A program made the position numbers and the translations under genes. Shown piece after piece: positions 8,107 through 15,936 of a DNA stretch of 27,896 bases. The notes beneath the pieces were generated by a model. That model saw only the letters and a list, made by a program, of their open reading frames with translations, was not told the origin of the DNA and ran no database searches. This DNA is from DYHD01 sp037445375. Lineage in GTDB: Bacteria > Nitrospirota > Thermodesulfovibrionia > Thermodesulfovibrionales > Dissulfurispiraceae. Numbering within the stretch: the first letter of the stretch is position 1; every line of letters begins with the position of its first letter. The stretch lies in NCBI GenBank assembly GCA_037445375.1, contig JBBIKS010000027.1, forward strand, positions 1 to 27,896. Direction: 5' to 3'.

Positions 8107-8501
8107 GATTTACCTCTCTTTTTGTTCTGCATAAATTCCACATATGCCTTCAAACCGCATTTTCCAGTCATTTTCTGATACTCAGTGCATTCCCCGAGCG
8201 ATTCAATGTCTGCCTTCAACGTTTGATCGTCCTGTAATATTTCTCTAAGCATTTGAATTAATACGGTCTGCCTTTTCTCAATTTTCTGATTAATCCTGTA
8301 GAAAACCATTTTTCCTTCCCGCCTATCTTCCAAAAATCCAGCGCGCAATAAAAGAGACACATTTTTCGATACAAGTGGTTGAGATATTTCTAAAACAGCC
8401 ATTAGCTGACACACACACAATTCTCTTTTATCGAGCATCATGAGAATCCTCAGTCTGGTTTTATCAGCAACAAGCTTTAAAAGGTCTGTTGTTTCCTTCA
8501 T
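8100..8501 (-). CDS. ArsR/SmtB-family metalloregulator
   Basis: This 133-residue winged-helix repressor has ELCVCQL in helix 3 (Cys29, Cys31), the metalloid-sensing ELCVCDL motif of ArsR. The third Cys of E. coli ArsR is replaced by Met34. A recognition helix SQPLVSKNVSLLLRAG and a wing EGKMVFYRI follow. Three more Cys (105, 115, 133) lie in a C-terminal tail that could help bind metal or metalloid. It probably represses its own operon and is released on effector binding. The start codon lies inside a palindromic operator and no Shine-Dalgarno is present. Arsenic, antimony or a soft metal is the best guess; no efflux pump or reductase is nearby. Confidence 0.9.
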   Translation of the reverse strand: MKETTDLLKLVADKTRLRILMMLDKRELCVCQLMAVLEISQPLVSKNVSLLLRAGFLEDRREGKMVFYRINQKIEKRQTVLIQMLREILQDDQTLKADIESLGECTEYQKMTGKCGLKAYVEFMQNKKRGKSC

Positions 8502-8537
8502 ATAAACATATTAGCATATGTTCATATGATTTGTCAA
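8499..8537 (-). promoter_or_regulatory. arsR promoter and autoregulatory operator, predicted leaderless
   Basis: On the minus strand TTGACA (8537-8532), an 18 bp spacer and TAATAT (8513-8508) form a strong sigma70 promoter; 6 nt later comes ATG 8501. An imperfect palindrome covers 8499-8528: arms CATATAAACATAT and ATATGTTCATATG match at 12 of 13 positions around a 4 bp centre. The operator thus spans the spacer, the -10 box and the start codon. The half-site resembles TGAACAT-type ArsR/SmtB operators. Confidence 0.78.
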
Positions 8538-8764
8538 GGCTGGGAACATCTGTCTCAAATCAGGCAGATAGAGCCGTTCCATATAATTGATGCCTTGCAA
8601 GTCCTTTTTGCGAAATTGATGAAGTGTTTCCGAATTAATTAGCTTAGGGCAATTCTTTAAGATGACAATAAAGACAAATTGAAGGTATTATATTAATATT
8701 GTCTCATGGTTAACTTGAAAAATATATTTTTAACCATGTGCTTGCACATACAGATGTGGTTAAT

Positions 8765-8875
8765 ATAAATAAATAAAGCCTCACTCTTGCCCTCTCCCTC
8801 AAGTGGAAGAGCGTTATATTATGTTACATCCCAGGACGGGAGGGGATGAAGGGGAGGGTGTTTTTATGAGGCTTT
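8765..8875. repeat. GC-rich hairpin repeat, copy 1
   Basis: AAAGCCTCA (8775-8783) and TGAGGCTTT (8867-8875) are perfect inverted ends around CCCTCTCCCTCAAG and GGGAGGGGATGAAGGGG. Related copies are at 12186-12264 and, inverted, 23270-23374. It lies in the 418 bp gap 8502-8919, otherwise empty apart from the arsR promoter. Confidence 0.65.
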
Positions 8876-8919
8876 GTTAAGTTCAGTCTTAGTAAATAAT
8901 TATTTGGATTAAAATACTA

Positions 8920-9816
8920 ATGGAAATAAAGTCATATCTAAGAGAAAAAAAACAGCTAATTGACCATTTTATAGAGGATTATTTCTCTGCTTCTCAGATT
9001 AAGCCAGATTTGCTTAAAGAATCAATGTTTTATTCTCTGAGAGCTGGCGGAAAGAGAATTAGACCTGTTTTATGCCTTGCGGCGTATGAAGCATCCGGCG
9101 GGCAAAGGGTTCAAGATATTATTTCTCTAGCCTCCGCCCTTGAGCTTATCCATACTTATTCATTAATTCATGACGACCTTCCTTCAATGGACAATGACGA
9201 TTTAAGACGCGGGAAACCGACAAACCATAAGGTTTTTGGAGAGGCAATGGCTATTCTCGCCGGGGATGCCCTTTTGACTGAGGCATTTTGTCTGCTTTCA
9301 TCTCCAAATAAAACAGAATTGGGCATTTCACCCGATGCAATATTGAAGATTATATCTGATGTCGCCCAAGCAATCGGGGCTTATGGAATGGTGGGAGGGC
9401 AGGCGCAGGACATCTTGTCAGAAGATAAAGAAGCGGATAAGGAAACACTTTCATTTATTCACTTTAAAAAAACGGCAGCCCTGATAGCTGTCTCAGTAAG
9501 GATAGGTGGATTGCTTGCCGATTGTAATATCGATAAGTTAGAAAGTCTTACAAGATATGGAGAAAACATCGGTCTTGGATTTCAGATTATAGATGACATA
9601 CTCGACATTGAGGGTGATTCAAAAACACTCGGAAAGACGGCTGGTTCTGACGAGAAGAAAAAGAAGATGACATATCCCAAACTGTATGGTCTTGACAGCT
9701 CAAAGAAAAAGGCTGAAGAAGTCTTAAAAGATGCGGTTGCATCACTGGCTGCGTTTGATGAACGGGCAACCCCTCTAAGGGAAATAGCCCTTTATTTATT
9801 GAGCAGAAAAAGCTGA
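8920..9816 (+). CDS. ispA: Polyprenyl (farnesyl/geranyl) diphosphate synthase
   Basis: The 298-residue protein contains the substrate-binding GGKRIRP, the first aspartate-rich motif DDLPSMDNDD, GGQAQDI, FKKTAALI, and the second aspartate-rich motif DDILD within GFQIIDDILD. It condenses dimethylallyl or geranyl diphosphate with isopentenyl diphosphate, using Mg2+ bound by the two Asp motifs. Length and motif spacing fit the IspA-type short-chain synthases of bacteria. It precedes dxs by 149 bp, a common pairing in isoprenoid loci; the often-associated xseB is not seen upstream. No clear Shine-Dalgarno lies before ATG 8920. Chain length (C15 or C20) cannot be fixed from motifs alone. Confidence 0.93.
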   Translation: MEIKSYLREKKQLIDHFIEDYFSASQIKPDLLKESMFYSLRAGGKRIRPVLCLAAYEASGGQRVQDIISLASALELIHTYSLIHDDLPSMDNDDLRRGKPTNHKVFGEAMAILAGDALLTEAFCLLSSPNKTELGISPDAILKIISDVAQAIGAYGMVGGQAQDILSEDKEADKETLSFIHFKKTAALIAVSVRIGGLLADCNIDKLESLTRYGENIGLGFQIIDDILDIEGDSKTLGKTAGSDEKKKKMTYPKLYGLDSSKKKAEEVLKDAVASLAAFDERATPLREIALYLLSRKS

Positions 9817-9823
9817 ATTCAAA

Positions 9824-9905
9824 ATTAATGCGGCAGTTTTATATGGCGGCGAAGCGGCAGCAAATCGTGGAATAATTTATTCCTTTTAAAACTATCGCAT
9901 TAAAT
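9824..9905. other. Inverted repeat between ispA and dxs
   Basis: Bases 9824-9841 can pair with 9887-9905 with one bulge and few mismatches, enclosing a GC-rich loop. A smaller perfect hairpin GGAATAA-T-TTATTCC (9869-9883) followed by TTTT lies inside. It could fold in the ispA 3' untranslated RNA; whether it terminates or attenuates is unknown. Confidence 0.4.
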
Positions 9906-9965
9906 TGTATTATTTGAGTGAATAGTGCTTTATAAATTAAAACCCTAAAAACCGATGCTTAAAAC

Positions 9966-11900
9966 ATGTTAATAGAAGAAATAAGCTCTATAGATAAACT
10001 TAAATCCTTAAAACCTGAACAGTTGAAGAAACTTGCAGAGGAACTGCGGGAGATTATAATACAGAGAGTCTCCATTAATGGGGGGCATCTCGCATCTAAT
10101 CTCGGCGTGGTAGAACTTACTATTGCACTTCATTATGTATTTGATTCACCAAAGGATAAAATTATTTGGGATGTAGGACACCAATCGTATCCTCATAAGT
10201 TATTGACAGGAAGATACAAAAACTTCGAGACACTCAGGAAGTTTGGCGGCATATCGGGCTTTCCAAGAATCTTAGAGAGCCCTCATGATATCTTTGGGAC
10301 AGGACACAGCTCGACTTCAATCTCAGCCGCCTCTGGAATTATCGAGGCTCGGGATTTGAAAAAAGAGGAATTCAATGTAATTGCGGTCATAGGCGATGGG
10401 GCGCTTACATCAGGACTTGCATTTGAAGGGCTGAATTACGCAGGACATCTGAAAAAAAACCTCATAGTCATACTCAATGACAATGAAATGTCAATTTCAC
10501 CCAATGTAGGGGCACTCTCAAATTATCTCAGCAGGATTCTTACGAGCTCTTTTTTCAAGAAATTCAAGAAAGATACCAAGTCTCTAATAGAAGGTATTCC
10601 CAAAATAGGAGAATCTGTTGCAAAGATTGCCGAGAAGGCTGAGGGGAGCATTAAGGGATTTTTTCTGCCCGGAGGATTATTTGAGGATTTAGGATTCAAT
10701 TATGTAGGTCCTATTGATGGACATGACATACCGCTTCTTATTGAGACGCTCAGTAATCTGAAGGACATCTCGGAGCCCATGCTGGTTCATATTGTTACTA
10801 AGAAAGGCAAGGGATACAAATATTCCGAAGTTGACCCTTGTATATACCACGGCATTGGACCTTTCAAGATTGATATAGGCATTTGCGGCGATTCAAAGGA
10901 AATCCCTGAGACTCTCAAGGAACTTAAGAATTTTTGCCTCCCGTATAGTGAATTGTTCGGCAGGTCATTAACTGAACTTGCCGTTGAAGACAAAAGGGTT
11001 GTAGCAATTACTGCCGCTATGCAGGAGGGGACAGGACTGTCTATTTTTGCTCAGAAATTTCCCGACAGGTTCTATGATGTAGGCATAGCCGAACCTCATG
11101 CGGTGACTTTCGCCGCTGCTTTGGCAACTCAGGGGATTAAGCCGGTTGTAGCCATATATTCATCTTTCCTTCAAAGGGCTTATGACCAGATTATTCATGA
11201 TGTCTGCCTTCAAAATTTGCCTGTCATATTTGCTATTGACAGGGGAGGCATTGTTGGTGAGGACGGAGCAACCCATCATGGACTGTTTGATTTGTCTTTT
11301 TTGAGAAATATACCTAATCTGGTAATAATGTCTCCAAAAGACGGCAGCGAGATGGTGGAGATGTCGAGGTTTGCCCTGCAACATAATGGTCCTATAGCTA
11401 TAAGGTATCCAAGGGGGAATGTTTGCTGGGAATTTAATCCTGAAAAGCAAAATAAAATTGAACTCGGTAAAGCAGAGATATTGAGTGATGGGGATGATGC
11501 CGCAATCATTGCTATTGGCAACACTGTATTTCCAGCCCTTAATGCAGCTGAAATGCTTGCAAAGAATTCTATAAACGCTACAGTTATAAATGCAAGATTT
11601 CTTAAACCTCTGGACAAAACCTTGATTTGTTCCCTTTCTGAGCGAATTAAGAAATTTATCACTGTGGAAGAAAATGTCCTTGCAGGAGGATTTGGTTCAT
11701 CAGTGCTTGAGATATTAAATAATACTGGAATATCGGATGTGCTCGTAAAAAGAATCGGAATTGATGATGTGTTTGTTGAGCACGGCTCTCAACGGACTCT
11801 AAGGAAGAATTTCGGTCTCGATGAGGATGGTATATATAATACTGCTCTCGAATTTCTGAAGGCAGCAAAGCGATACCCCGATAAGTGTTTCGATTTGTAA
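9966..11900 (+). CDS. dxs: 1-deoxy-D-xylulose-5-phosphate synthase
   Basis: The 644-residue protein is full length for DXS. It has GGHLASNLGVVELT, WDVGHQSYPHKLLTGR, the thiamine diphosphate-Mg site GDGALTSG with NDNEMSIS, then the transketolase pyrimidine-binding and C-terminal domains with DRGGIVGEDGATHHGLFDLS and RYPRGN. It condenses pyruvate and glyceraldehyde-3-phosphate, the first committed step of the methylerythritol phosphate pathway, in the cytoplasm. Glyceraldehyde-3-phosphate is a product of the aldolase encoded upstream. ispA upstream uses the pathway's products. The genes usually found after dxs in relatives, such as tlyA or nadK, are absent; a gene-poor region follows. Confidence 0.96.
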   Translation: MLIEEISSIDKLKSLKPEQLKKLAEELREIIIQRVSINGGHLASNLGVVELTIALHYVFDSPKDKIIWDVGHQSYPHKLLTGRYKNFETLRKFGGISGFPRILESPHDIFGTGHSSTSISAASGIIEARDLKKEEFNVIAVIGDGALTSGLAFEGLNYAGHLKKNLIVILNDNEMSISPNVGALSNYLSRILTSSFFKKFKKDTKSLIEGIPKIGESVAKIAEKAEGSIKGFFLPGGLFEDLGFNYVGPIDGHDIPLLIETLSNLKDISEPMLVHIVTKKGKGYKYSEVDPCIYHGIGPFKIDIGICGDSKEIPETLKELKNFCLPYSELFGRSLTELAVEDKRVVAITAAMQEGTGLSIFAQKFPDRFYDVGIAEPHAVTFAAALATQGIKPVVAIYSSFLQRAYDQIIHDVCLQNLPVIFAIDRGGIVGEDGATHHGLFDLSFLRNIPNLVIMSPKDGSEMVEMSRFALQHNGPIAIRYPRGNVCWEFNPEKQNKIELGKAEILSDGDDAAIIAIGNTVFPALNAAEMLAKNSINATVINARFLKPLDKTLICSLSERIKKFITVEENVLAGGFGSSVLEILNNTGISDVLVKRIGIDDVFVEHGSQRTLRKNFGLDEDGIYNTALEFLKAAKRYPDKCFDL

Positions 11901-12342
11901 AGAGTATTTTTTATGAGATTGAAAAGTGTGTATTTTCAGAACAAGCTTGCTCTCTGACTTGGCAATGTCAAAAGGTTCATGAACAATGAAAAGGATTTAT
12001 GAAACGGCAAGAGATAGGGTTTCGTCAGCGAAAGAGAGAAGATATGAGTAATCAACATTGACGGCTTAGGTGAACAAGGATTTGGTATTCGAATCATTTA
12101 TTAAGCGGGTAGAGAAAAGAACATTAAAATGAAAAAAGACTTATATTTATATGCTTACGGCTGAAGACAAAAAGAGGCATGATCTCTTGCTAAGGAATAC
12201 ATAAATAAACCCCCCTCACCTACAAGGGGAGAGGGACTATTGTCCTTCGTTAAGGGAGGGGTATGGCAAAAATATAAGCCGCTGACGGTTGATAAGATTC
12301 TAAGGACTAATCCTTTTAATTTCACTGAGTAAGGCTTTAAAA
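11901..12342. other. Gene-poor spacer after dxs
   Basis: I read both strands in all frames and found only short stop-bounded fragments with no family resemblance. The only recognisable structure is the GC-rich hairpin repeat at 12186-12264. It may be decayed former coding sequence, but nothing identifies it. Confidence 0.5.
12186..12264. repeat. GC-rich hairpin repeat, copy 2
   Basis: It begins CTTGCTAAGGAATACATAAA followed by TAAACCCCCCTCACC, closely matching the reverse complement of the right part of the copy at 23270-23374. It continues with AAGGGGAGAGGG and AAGGGAGGGG. It has no coding capacity. Confidence 0.65.
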
Positions 12343-12495
12343 TTGAGAAAAATTACAATAAATGACATTGAGGCAGGCAATGAATGCTTACCTGATTATT
12401 GCAGGTCCATGCGTCATTGTTTAAATCCATATTTGAGTCGGAATATCGAAGAATTTATATTGGACAGGTATATAAAACAAAAAAGGATTATATAA
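12343..12495 (+). CDS. Short unrecognised ORF upstream of the amidohydrolase
   Basis: A 50-residue frame from TTG 12343 ends 1 nt before the amidohydrolase ATG 12497. It contains a Cys cluster (NECLPDYCRSMRHCLNPYL) and a basic C-terminus (RYIKQKRII). An AGTAAGG lies about 9 nt before the TTG. The frame is open back to 12304. I do not recognise the family. It could be a small coupled protein or the tail of a decayed gene. Confidence 0.3.
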   Translation: MRKITINDIEAGNECLPDYCRSMRHCLNPYLSRNIEEFILDRYIKQKRII

Positions 12496-12496
12496 C

Positions 12497-13228
12497 ATGA
12501 TAATTGACAGCCATATGCATTGCGGGAAAGACCTTCCTTATCAAATAATCGCCCCTCTCCTCTTAAAGGCAGGTATCGAGGGTGCGTGTCTTTTTGCCCC
12601 TGTGGAAGACATTTACGACCGCTACAACCCTTATTTTACAGACACTCCTGAATGGCAAATATACAGGAAAGGTGCTAACCGTTATCTCCTGAATTTAGGA
12701 AAAACTCAACCGAATATCTTTCCTTATTTGTTTGTCTGGAATGATTTTGCTCATGAGGAACTTTCTTTCGGATACAAAGGGATTAAATGGCATCGCCATG
12801 AAGATGAGCCGATTTACAATTATAAAGATAAAAGATGCTCAGAATTAATAAATAAAATTAGCGAGTTGCGACTACCTATTGTTTTTGAAGAAAGCTTTAT
12901 AAATACACTCACCTTTGTAAATGACCTTGCTCCAAATGCTATAATAATTATCCCTCATCTTGGGATGTTAAATGGCGGCTTTCATGCAATTGATTCATCA
13001 GGAATATGGAAGCGTGAAAATATTTATGCTGACACATCTCTTGCTCCTGTGCAGCATGTAAAAGAGTTTGTAAGCAAATATGGTGCTAGCAAACTTCTAT
13101 TTGGCAGCGACTTCCCATTTGGACAACCTGTTCTTGAACTTAAAAAGATACAGGCACTTGACCTTCCTGAAAAAGATAAAAATGATATTACAGGCGGCAA
13201 TATTCTGAGGCTGTTAGAGCCGAAATAG
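12497..13228 (+). CDS. Amidohydrolase-family protein (Amidohydro_2/TIM-barrel metal hydrolase)
   Basis: The 243-residue protein starts with the metal-binding DSHMH (His6, His8). It then shows GIKWHRHEDE, a barrel strand IIIIPHLGML with a further metal His, and a C-terminal FGSDFPFG aspartate motif. These are the landmarks of the amidohydrolase superfamily (PF04909-like or TatD-like), cytoplasmic metal-dependent hydrolases or decarboxylases. No substrate can be inferred. AAGGA at 12482-12486, 10 nt upstream, can serve as ribosome-binding site. The gene stands alone between a short ORF and a toxin remnant. Confidence 0.85.
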   Translation: MIIDSHMHCGKDLPYQIIAPLLLKAGIEGACLFAPVEDIYDRYNPYFTDTPEWQIYRKGANRYLLNLGKTQPNIFPYLFVWNDFAHEELSFGYKGIKWHRHEDEPIYNYKDKRCSELINKISELRLPIVFEESFINTLTFVNDLAPNAIIIIPHLGMLNGGFHAIDSSGIWKRENIYADTSLAPVQHVKEFVSKYGASKLLFGSDFPFGQPVLELKKIQALDLPEKDKNDITGGNILRLLEPK

Positions 13229-13260
13229 GCAGGGTTAACAATCCTTCCAGACAGCGATTG

Positions 13261-13371
13261 CTGAGTAATTTTATTATCGGTGCATACGGGTTTGTACAAG
13301 CTGAACTGCTTCTTTCGAGGGACGGAGGATTTTATAAGACATGTTTCTCGGATTTGAAAGTGATAGGCTAA
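13261..13371 (+). pseudogene. Remnant of a VapC-type PIN-domain toxin (C-terminal end only)
   Basis: The frame from 13261 to the TAA at 13369-13371 encodes FIIGAYGFVQAELLLSRDGG followed by FYKTCFSDLKVIG. This matches the C-terminal part of VapC PIN domains, where an Asp/Ala-rich IIGA helix precedes a TRDxxFY strand and a final FxDLxVI. The upstream catalytic Asp/Glu positions and any start codon are missing, and no VapB antitoxin is visible. It abuts the amidohydrolase stop codon by 32 bp. The recognition rests on pattern memory, not on a search. Confidence 0.6.
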
Positions 13372-13401
13372 CGCCCTTGAAATGCTTATTTTTATGCAAA
13401 A

Positions 13402-13578
13402 TTGTGTGCTAACGAGATATCAATTGAAGAAGATGTAAATATAAATGAGATGTCGACACCAAGAGAATCTGTTAAGAGATTACTTGAAGCTGCTAATGTG
13501 CGGTTACCGAGGTCCTTGCCCTATAGAGGAATAAAAGTAATCACTAAAAAGAACCTCACATCTCGCAGAAAAACTTAA
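13402..13578 (+). CDS. Short unrecognised ORF, possibly a gene fragment
   Basis: From TTG 13402 a 58-residue frame encodes an acidic N-terminus (EISIEEDVNINEM), a helix (PRESVKRLLEAANVRL) and a basic tail (KVITKKNLTSRRKT). The composition looks protein-like. There is no good start or Shine-Dalgarno; the frame is open back to 13381. It directly follows the VapC remnant and may be part of the same decayed module. The rest of the gap, to 13771, shows nothing I can name. Confidence 0.25.
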   Translation: MCANEISIEEDVNINEMSTPRESVKRLLEAANVRLPRSLPYRGIKVITKKNLTSRRKT

Positions 13579-13771
13579 TAAGTTCAATAAGTTAATGCAA
13601 TAAGACCGTTCCCTTTGCTAAAAATAGTTAACTCATTGATATTGTTAATTTTTTAAAAACAATGGGATCATCCGATGCAAATCGAAAAATCCAGAAATGT
13701 CTATAAAATGATGGTTTTTCACTGTGTGATAATGTCTTCATATTTTAGCGTCGGGACAGTAGTATCTAAAT

Positions 13772-14254
13772 ATGGATAGCAAATATCGTTTTATATGTGA
13801 CGTTATGCTCGGAAGGCTTACTAAATGGCTAAGATTAATAGGTTACGACACACTATATTTCAGGTCAATAGATGACTTTGAACTCATAAGAATTGCTAAG
13901 CAGGAGCAAAGGATAATTTTAACCAGGGATACAGTTTTATCAAAAAATAAAAAAGTCGAGAAAGCTATCCTTATACACTCAAATTATACCCTTGAGCAGT
14001 TAAGGGAGGTTTTGTGCCATTTTAAAATAAATGCTCTTGAATTGCCCCAACCGTTTTGCAGATGTATAAATTGCAATCATGAGCTTATTGTCATAGATAA
14101 ACAATCTATATTAAATGAATTGCCTGAATATGTATTTCTCAACAAAAACTCTTTTCTGAGATGTCAGAATTGTCGTAAGGTTTTCTGGTACGGGTCTCAT
14201 AAGAAAATGATTGATGAGACAATAGAAAAAATCTTTCAAGATTTCCGAACATAA
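13772..14254 (+). CDS. Mut7-C family RNase-like protein with zinc ribbon
   Basis: The 160-residue protein begins ICDVMLGRLTKWLRLIGYDT and continues with DDFELIRIAKQEQRIILTRD, both diagnostic of the Mut7-C domain (PF01927), a PIN-like nuclease fold. The C-terminal third has a zinc ribbon: CRCINC near 117-122 and CQNC near 142-145. Acidic residues of the PIN-like site are present (Asp9 and the TRD Asp). The family is named after the C-terminus of the MUT-7 exonuclease; bacterial members are mostly uncharacterised and thought to act on RNA. It precedes the multihaem cytochrome gene by 20 bp and may share its transcript, though no functional link is obvious. Confidence 0.85.
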   Translation: MDSKYRFICDVMLGRLTKWLRLIGYDTLYFRSIDDFELIRIAKQEQRIILTRDTVLSKNKKVEKAILIHSNYTLEQLREVLCHFKINALELPQPFCRCINCNHELIVIDKQSILNELPEYVFLNKNSFLRCQNCRKVFWYGSHKKMIDETIEKIFQDFRT

Positions 14255-14274
14255 AAGCTGAGATCTTAGGTGAA

Positions 14275-15120
14275 ATGAAAATCAGCTATAATCTAAAGGG
14301 TTTTATTATCGCATTTTTTATAATATTTACCTTTCTTTATGGTTATCGTTACTACCGTTATACTCAGGTGGATCCTGATTTTTGCTCATCCTGCCATCTT
14401 GTGAGAGAGGCATATGTTGATTGGCAAAAAAGCTCGCACAGTAGGGTGATCTGTCAGAAATGCCACGAGATCGGTGTTTTAGAACAAAACCAAAGGCTGC
14501 TGGGCTATTTAGCAACAGGGGGAGATCCCATTTCTCTCACACATGGGCGGCAAAGACCATGGATGCAATGCGAAGGATGCCATAAAACTACCATCTCGCA
14601 AGGTGCGATTAGTCCAGATAAAGCGTATGGACATGCGAAACATGCAATCATAAAAAAGATAGAATGCAAACAGTGTCATTTTAATAATCAACATAACCTG
14701 CCGTATAATGATGATTCATGCAGTAAATGCCATCAGAATAGGGAGGTTCATGGTATAAGTGCGAAAGAATTTTCATGTATAAACTGCCATCCATTTATAA
14801 GGAAGCATCCAGTTATGACCCCCCCTGATAAATGCACAAAATGTCATGTGGAGATGCTCCAAAAGAATCGCAAGAGCAAACTCTCATGCCACTATTGCCA
14901 CAAACCGCATTTGCGACAAAAAGCTGAAAATGCGGCTTGCATTGCATGTCATAAGACGGAGGCAAATTTAGGGCAGCATGGTTCTCACACTAAATATGGG
15001 ATAGAGTGTATGCATTGCCACAAACCGCATAAATGGAGTATAGAGACTCTGGAGAAAAAAGAGCTTTGCACTGAATGCCACGAATACAAAGATCCAAGGT
15101 CATTCATTTATATATTTTAG
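14275..15120 (+). CDS. Membrane-anchored 11-haem c-type cytochrome (NapC/NirT-like N-terminus)
   Basis: The 281-residue protein has a single N-terminal membrane anchor (about residues 9-24) and eleven CXXCH haem-binding motifs: CSSCH, CQKCH, CEGCH, CKQCH, CSKCH, CINCH, CTKCH, CHYCH, CIACH, CMHCH and CTECH. The first two, following DPDF and spaced by a short Ser/His segment, resemble the NapC/NrfH quinol dehydrogenase start; the remainder is a dense haem wire with many extra His for bis-His ligation. It should sit in the periplasm attached to the inner membrane and move electrons from quinol to a periplasmic or outer-surface acceptor. A TTAGGTG precedes the ATG by 6 nt. No reductase is encoded next to it, so the acceptor is unknown. 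Confidence 0.9.
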   Translation: MKISYNLKGFIIAFFIIFTFLYGYRYYRYTQVDPDFCSSCHLVREAYVDWQKSSHSRVICQKCHEIGVLEQNQRLLGYLATGGDPISLTHGRQRPWMQCEGCHKTTISQGAISPDKAYGHAKHAIIKKIECKQCHFNNQHNLPYNDDSCSKCHQNREVHGISAKEFSCINCHPFIRKHPVMTPPDKCTKCHVEMLQKNRKSKLSCHYCHKPHLRQKAENAACIACHKTEANLGQHGSHTKYGIECMHCHKPHKWSIETLEKKELCTECHEYKDPRSFIYIF

Positions 15121-15150
15121 TTTTCAAGTTATTCGGGCATTTTAAAAATC

Positions 15151-15180
15151 TTGACTTAAAATACTATTTATGGTTTTAAT
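15151..15180 (+). promoter_or_regulatory. Putative promoter of the bamD-lpxB operon
   Basis: TTGACT (15151-15156), an 18 bp spacer and TTTAAT (15175-15180) lie 9 nt before ATG 15190. No Shine-Dalgarno is present, so a very short leader or leaderless mRNA is predicted. Confidence 0.5.
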
Positions 15181-15189
15181 AGTAATCTT

Positions 15190-15933
15190 ATGAAAGTTAG
15201 AAATTTTATTTATTTCATTATCATTTTTTCATTGCTGCTGACTGCCTGCGGAAAGCAGGCTGTAAAAAAAGAAGAGGTTTTTGATGCTGAAAAATTCCTT
15301 GCGAGAGCTGATAAACTTATCAGTGATAAGGAATATGAAGAAGCGAGAAAGGTTCTCATTGAGGTAAAAAATAGGGATGCCTCAAAGAAATATGCCCCCC
15401 TTGCACATCTTAAGATTGCAGACTCGTATATAAAAGAAGAAGATATATCTCAGGGGGCAGAAGAGTATCGCAAGTTTATCGAGCTTTATCCTGATAACCG
15501 ATTTGCTTCTTACGCACAATACCAGATTGCTATGTCCTATTTTAACCAGATTGAATCCCCTGACAGAGGTTCTGGTGCGGCTCAGAAGGCACTAAAAGAG
15601 TTCTTGCTTCTTAAGGAACGATATCCGAGAAACCCCTTCAAAGAAGCCGTTGAACTCAGGATTGAAAAATGCAAAAATGTAATCGCTGACGGCGAATTTC
15701 TTGTTGCTGAATTCTACTATAAAAAGGGTTCATTTAATTCCTCTATTAACAGATTCAAAAGACTTATTGAAAAATTTCCTGATTACAAGAGGAACGATGA
15801 GGCGCTTTTTTTGATTGGTAGAGCCTATCAAGGGCTTAAGATGAAAGATAAGGCGGCTGAATTTTTCAAGATGCTTATTGAAAGATATCCTTCCAGCAGG
15901 CTTGCTTCTGAGGCAAAGAAAAGGTCTTCGTAA
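15190..15933 (+). CDS. bamD: BamD-like outer membrane assembly lipoprotein (TPR)
   Basis: The 247-residue protein starts with a lipoprotein signal peptide ending in the lipobox LLTAC (lipidated Cys20). The rest is a series of TPR helices: YEEARKVL, SQGAEEYRKFIELYPDNRFA, ALKEFLLLKERYPRNP, SINRFKRLIEKFPDYKRNDEA and KAAEFFKMLIERYPSSRLA. This fits BamD, the essential TPR lipoprotein that works with BamA in beta-barrel insertion at the inner face of the outer membrane; other TPR lipoproteins such as YbgF/CpoB-like are less likely given the layout. It leads an apparent operon with lipid A genes, in keeping with an envelope role. Confidence 0.85.
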   Translation: MKVRNFIYFIIIFSLLLTACGKQAVKKEEVFDAEKFLARADKLISDKEYEEARKVLIEVKNRDASKKYAPLAHLKIADSYIKEEDISQGAEEYRKFIELYPDNRFASYAQYQIAMSYFNQIESPDRGSGAAQKALKEFLLLKERYPRNPFKEAVELRIEKCKNVIADGEFLVAEFYYKKGSFNSSINRFKRLIEKFPDYKRNDEALFLIGRAYQGLKMKDKAAEFFKMLIERYPSSRLASEAKKRSS

Positions 15934-15936
15934 ATT

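Noticed and set aside
12370..12420. Peptide resembling the KdsA/aldolase motif IIAGPCVI in one frame
   Set aside because: The frame closes at once after the motif and no further KdsA-like sequence follows; it overlaps the longer 12343 frame.
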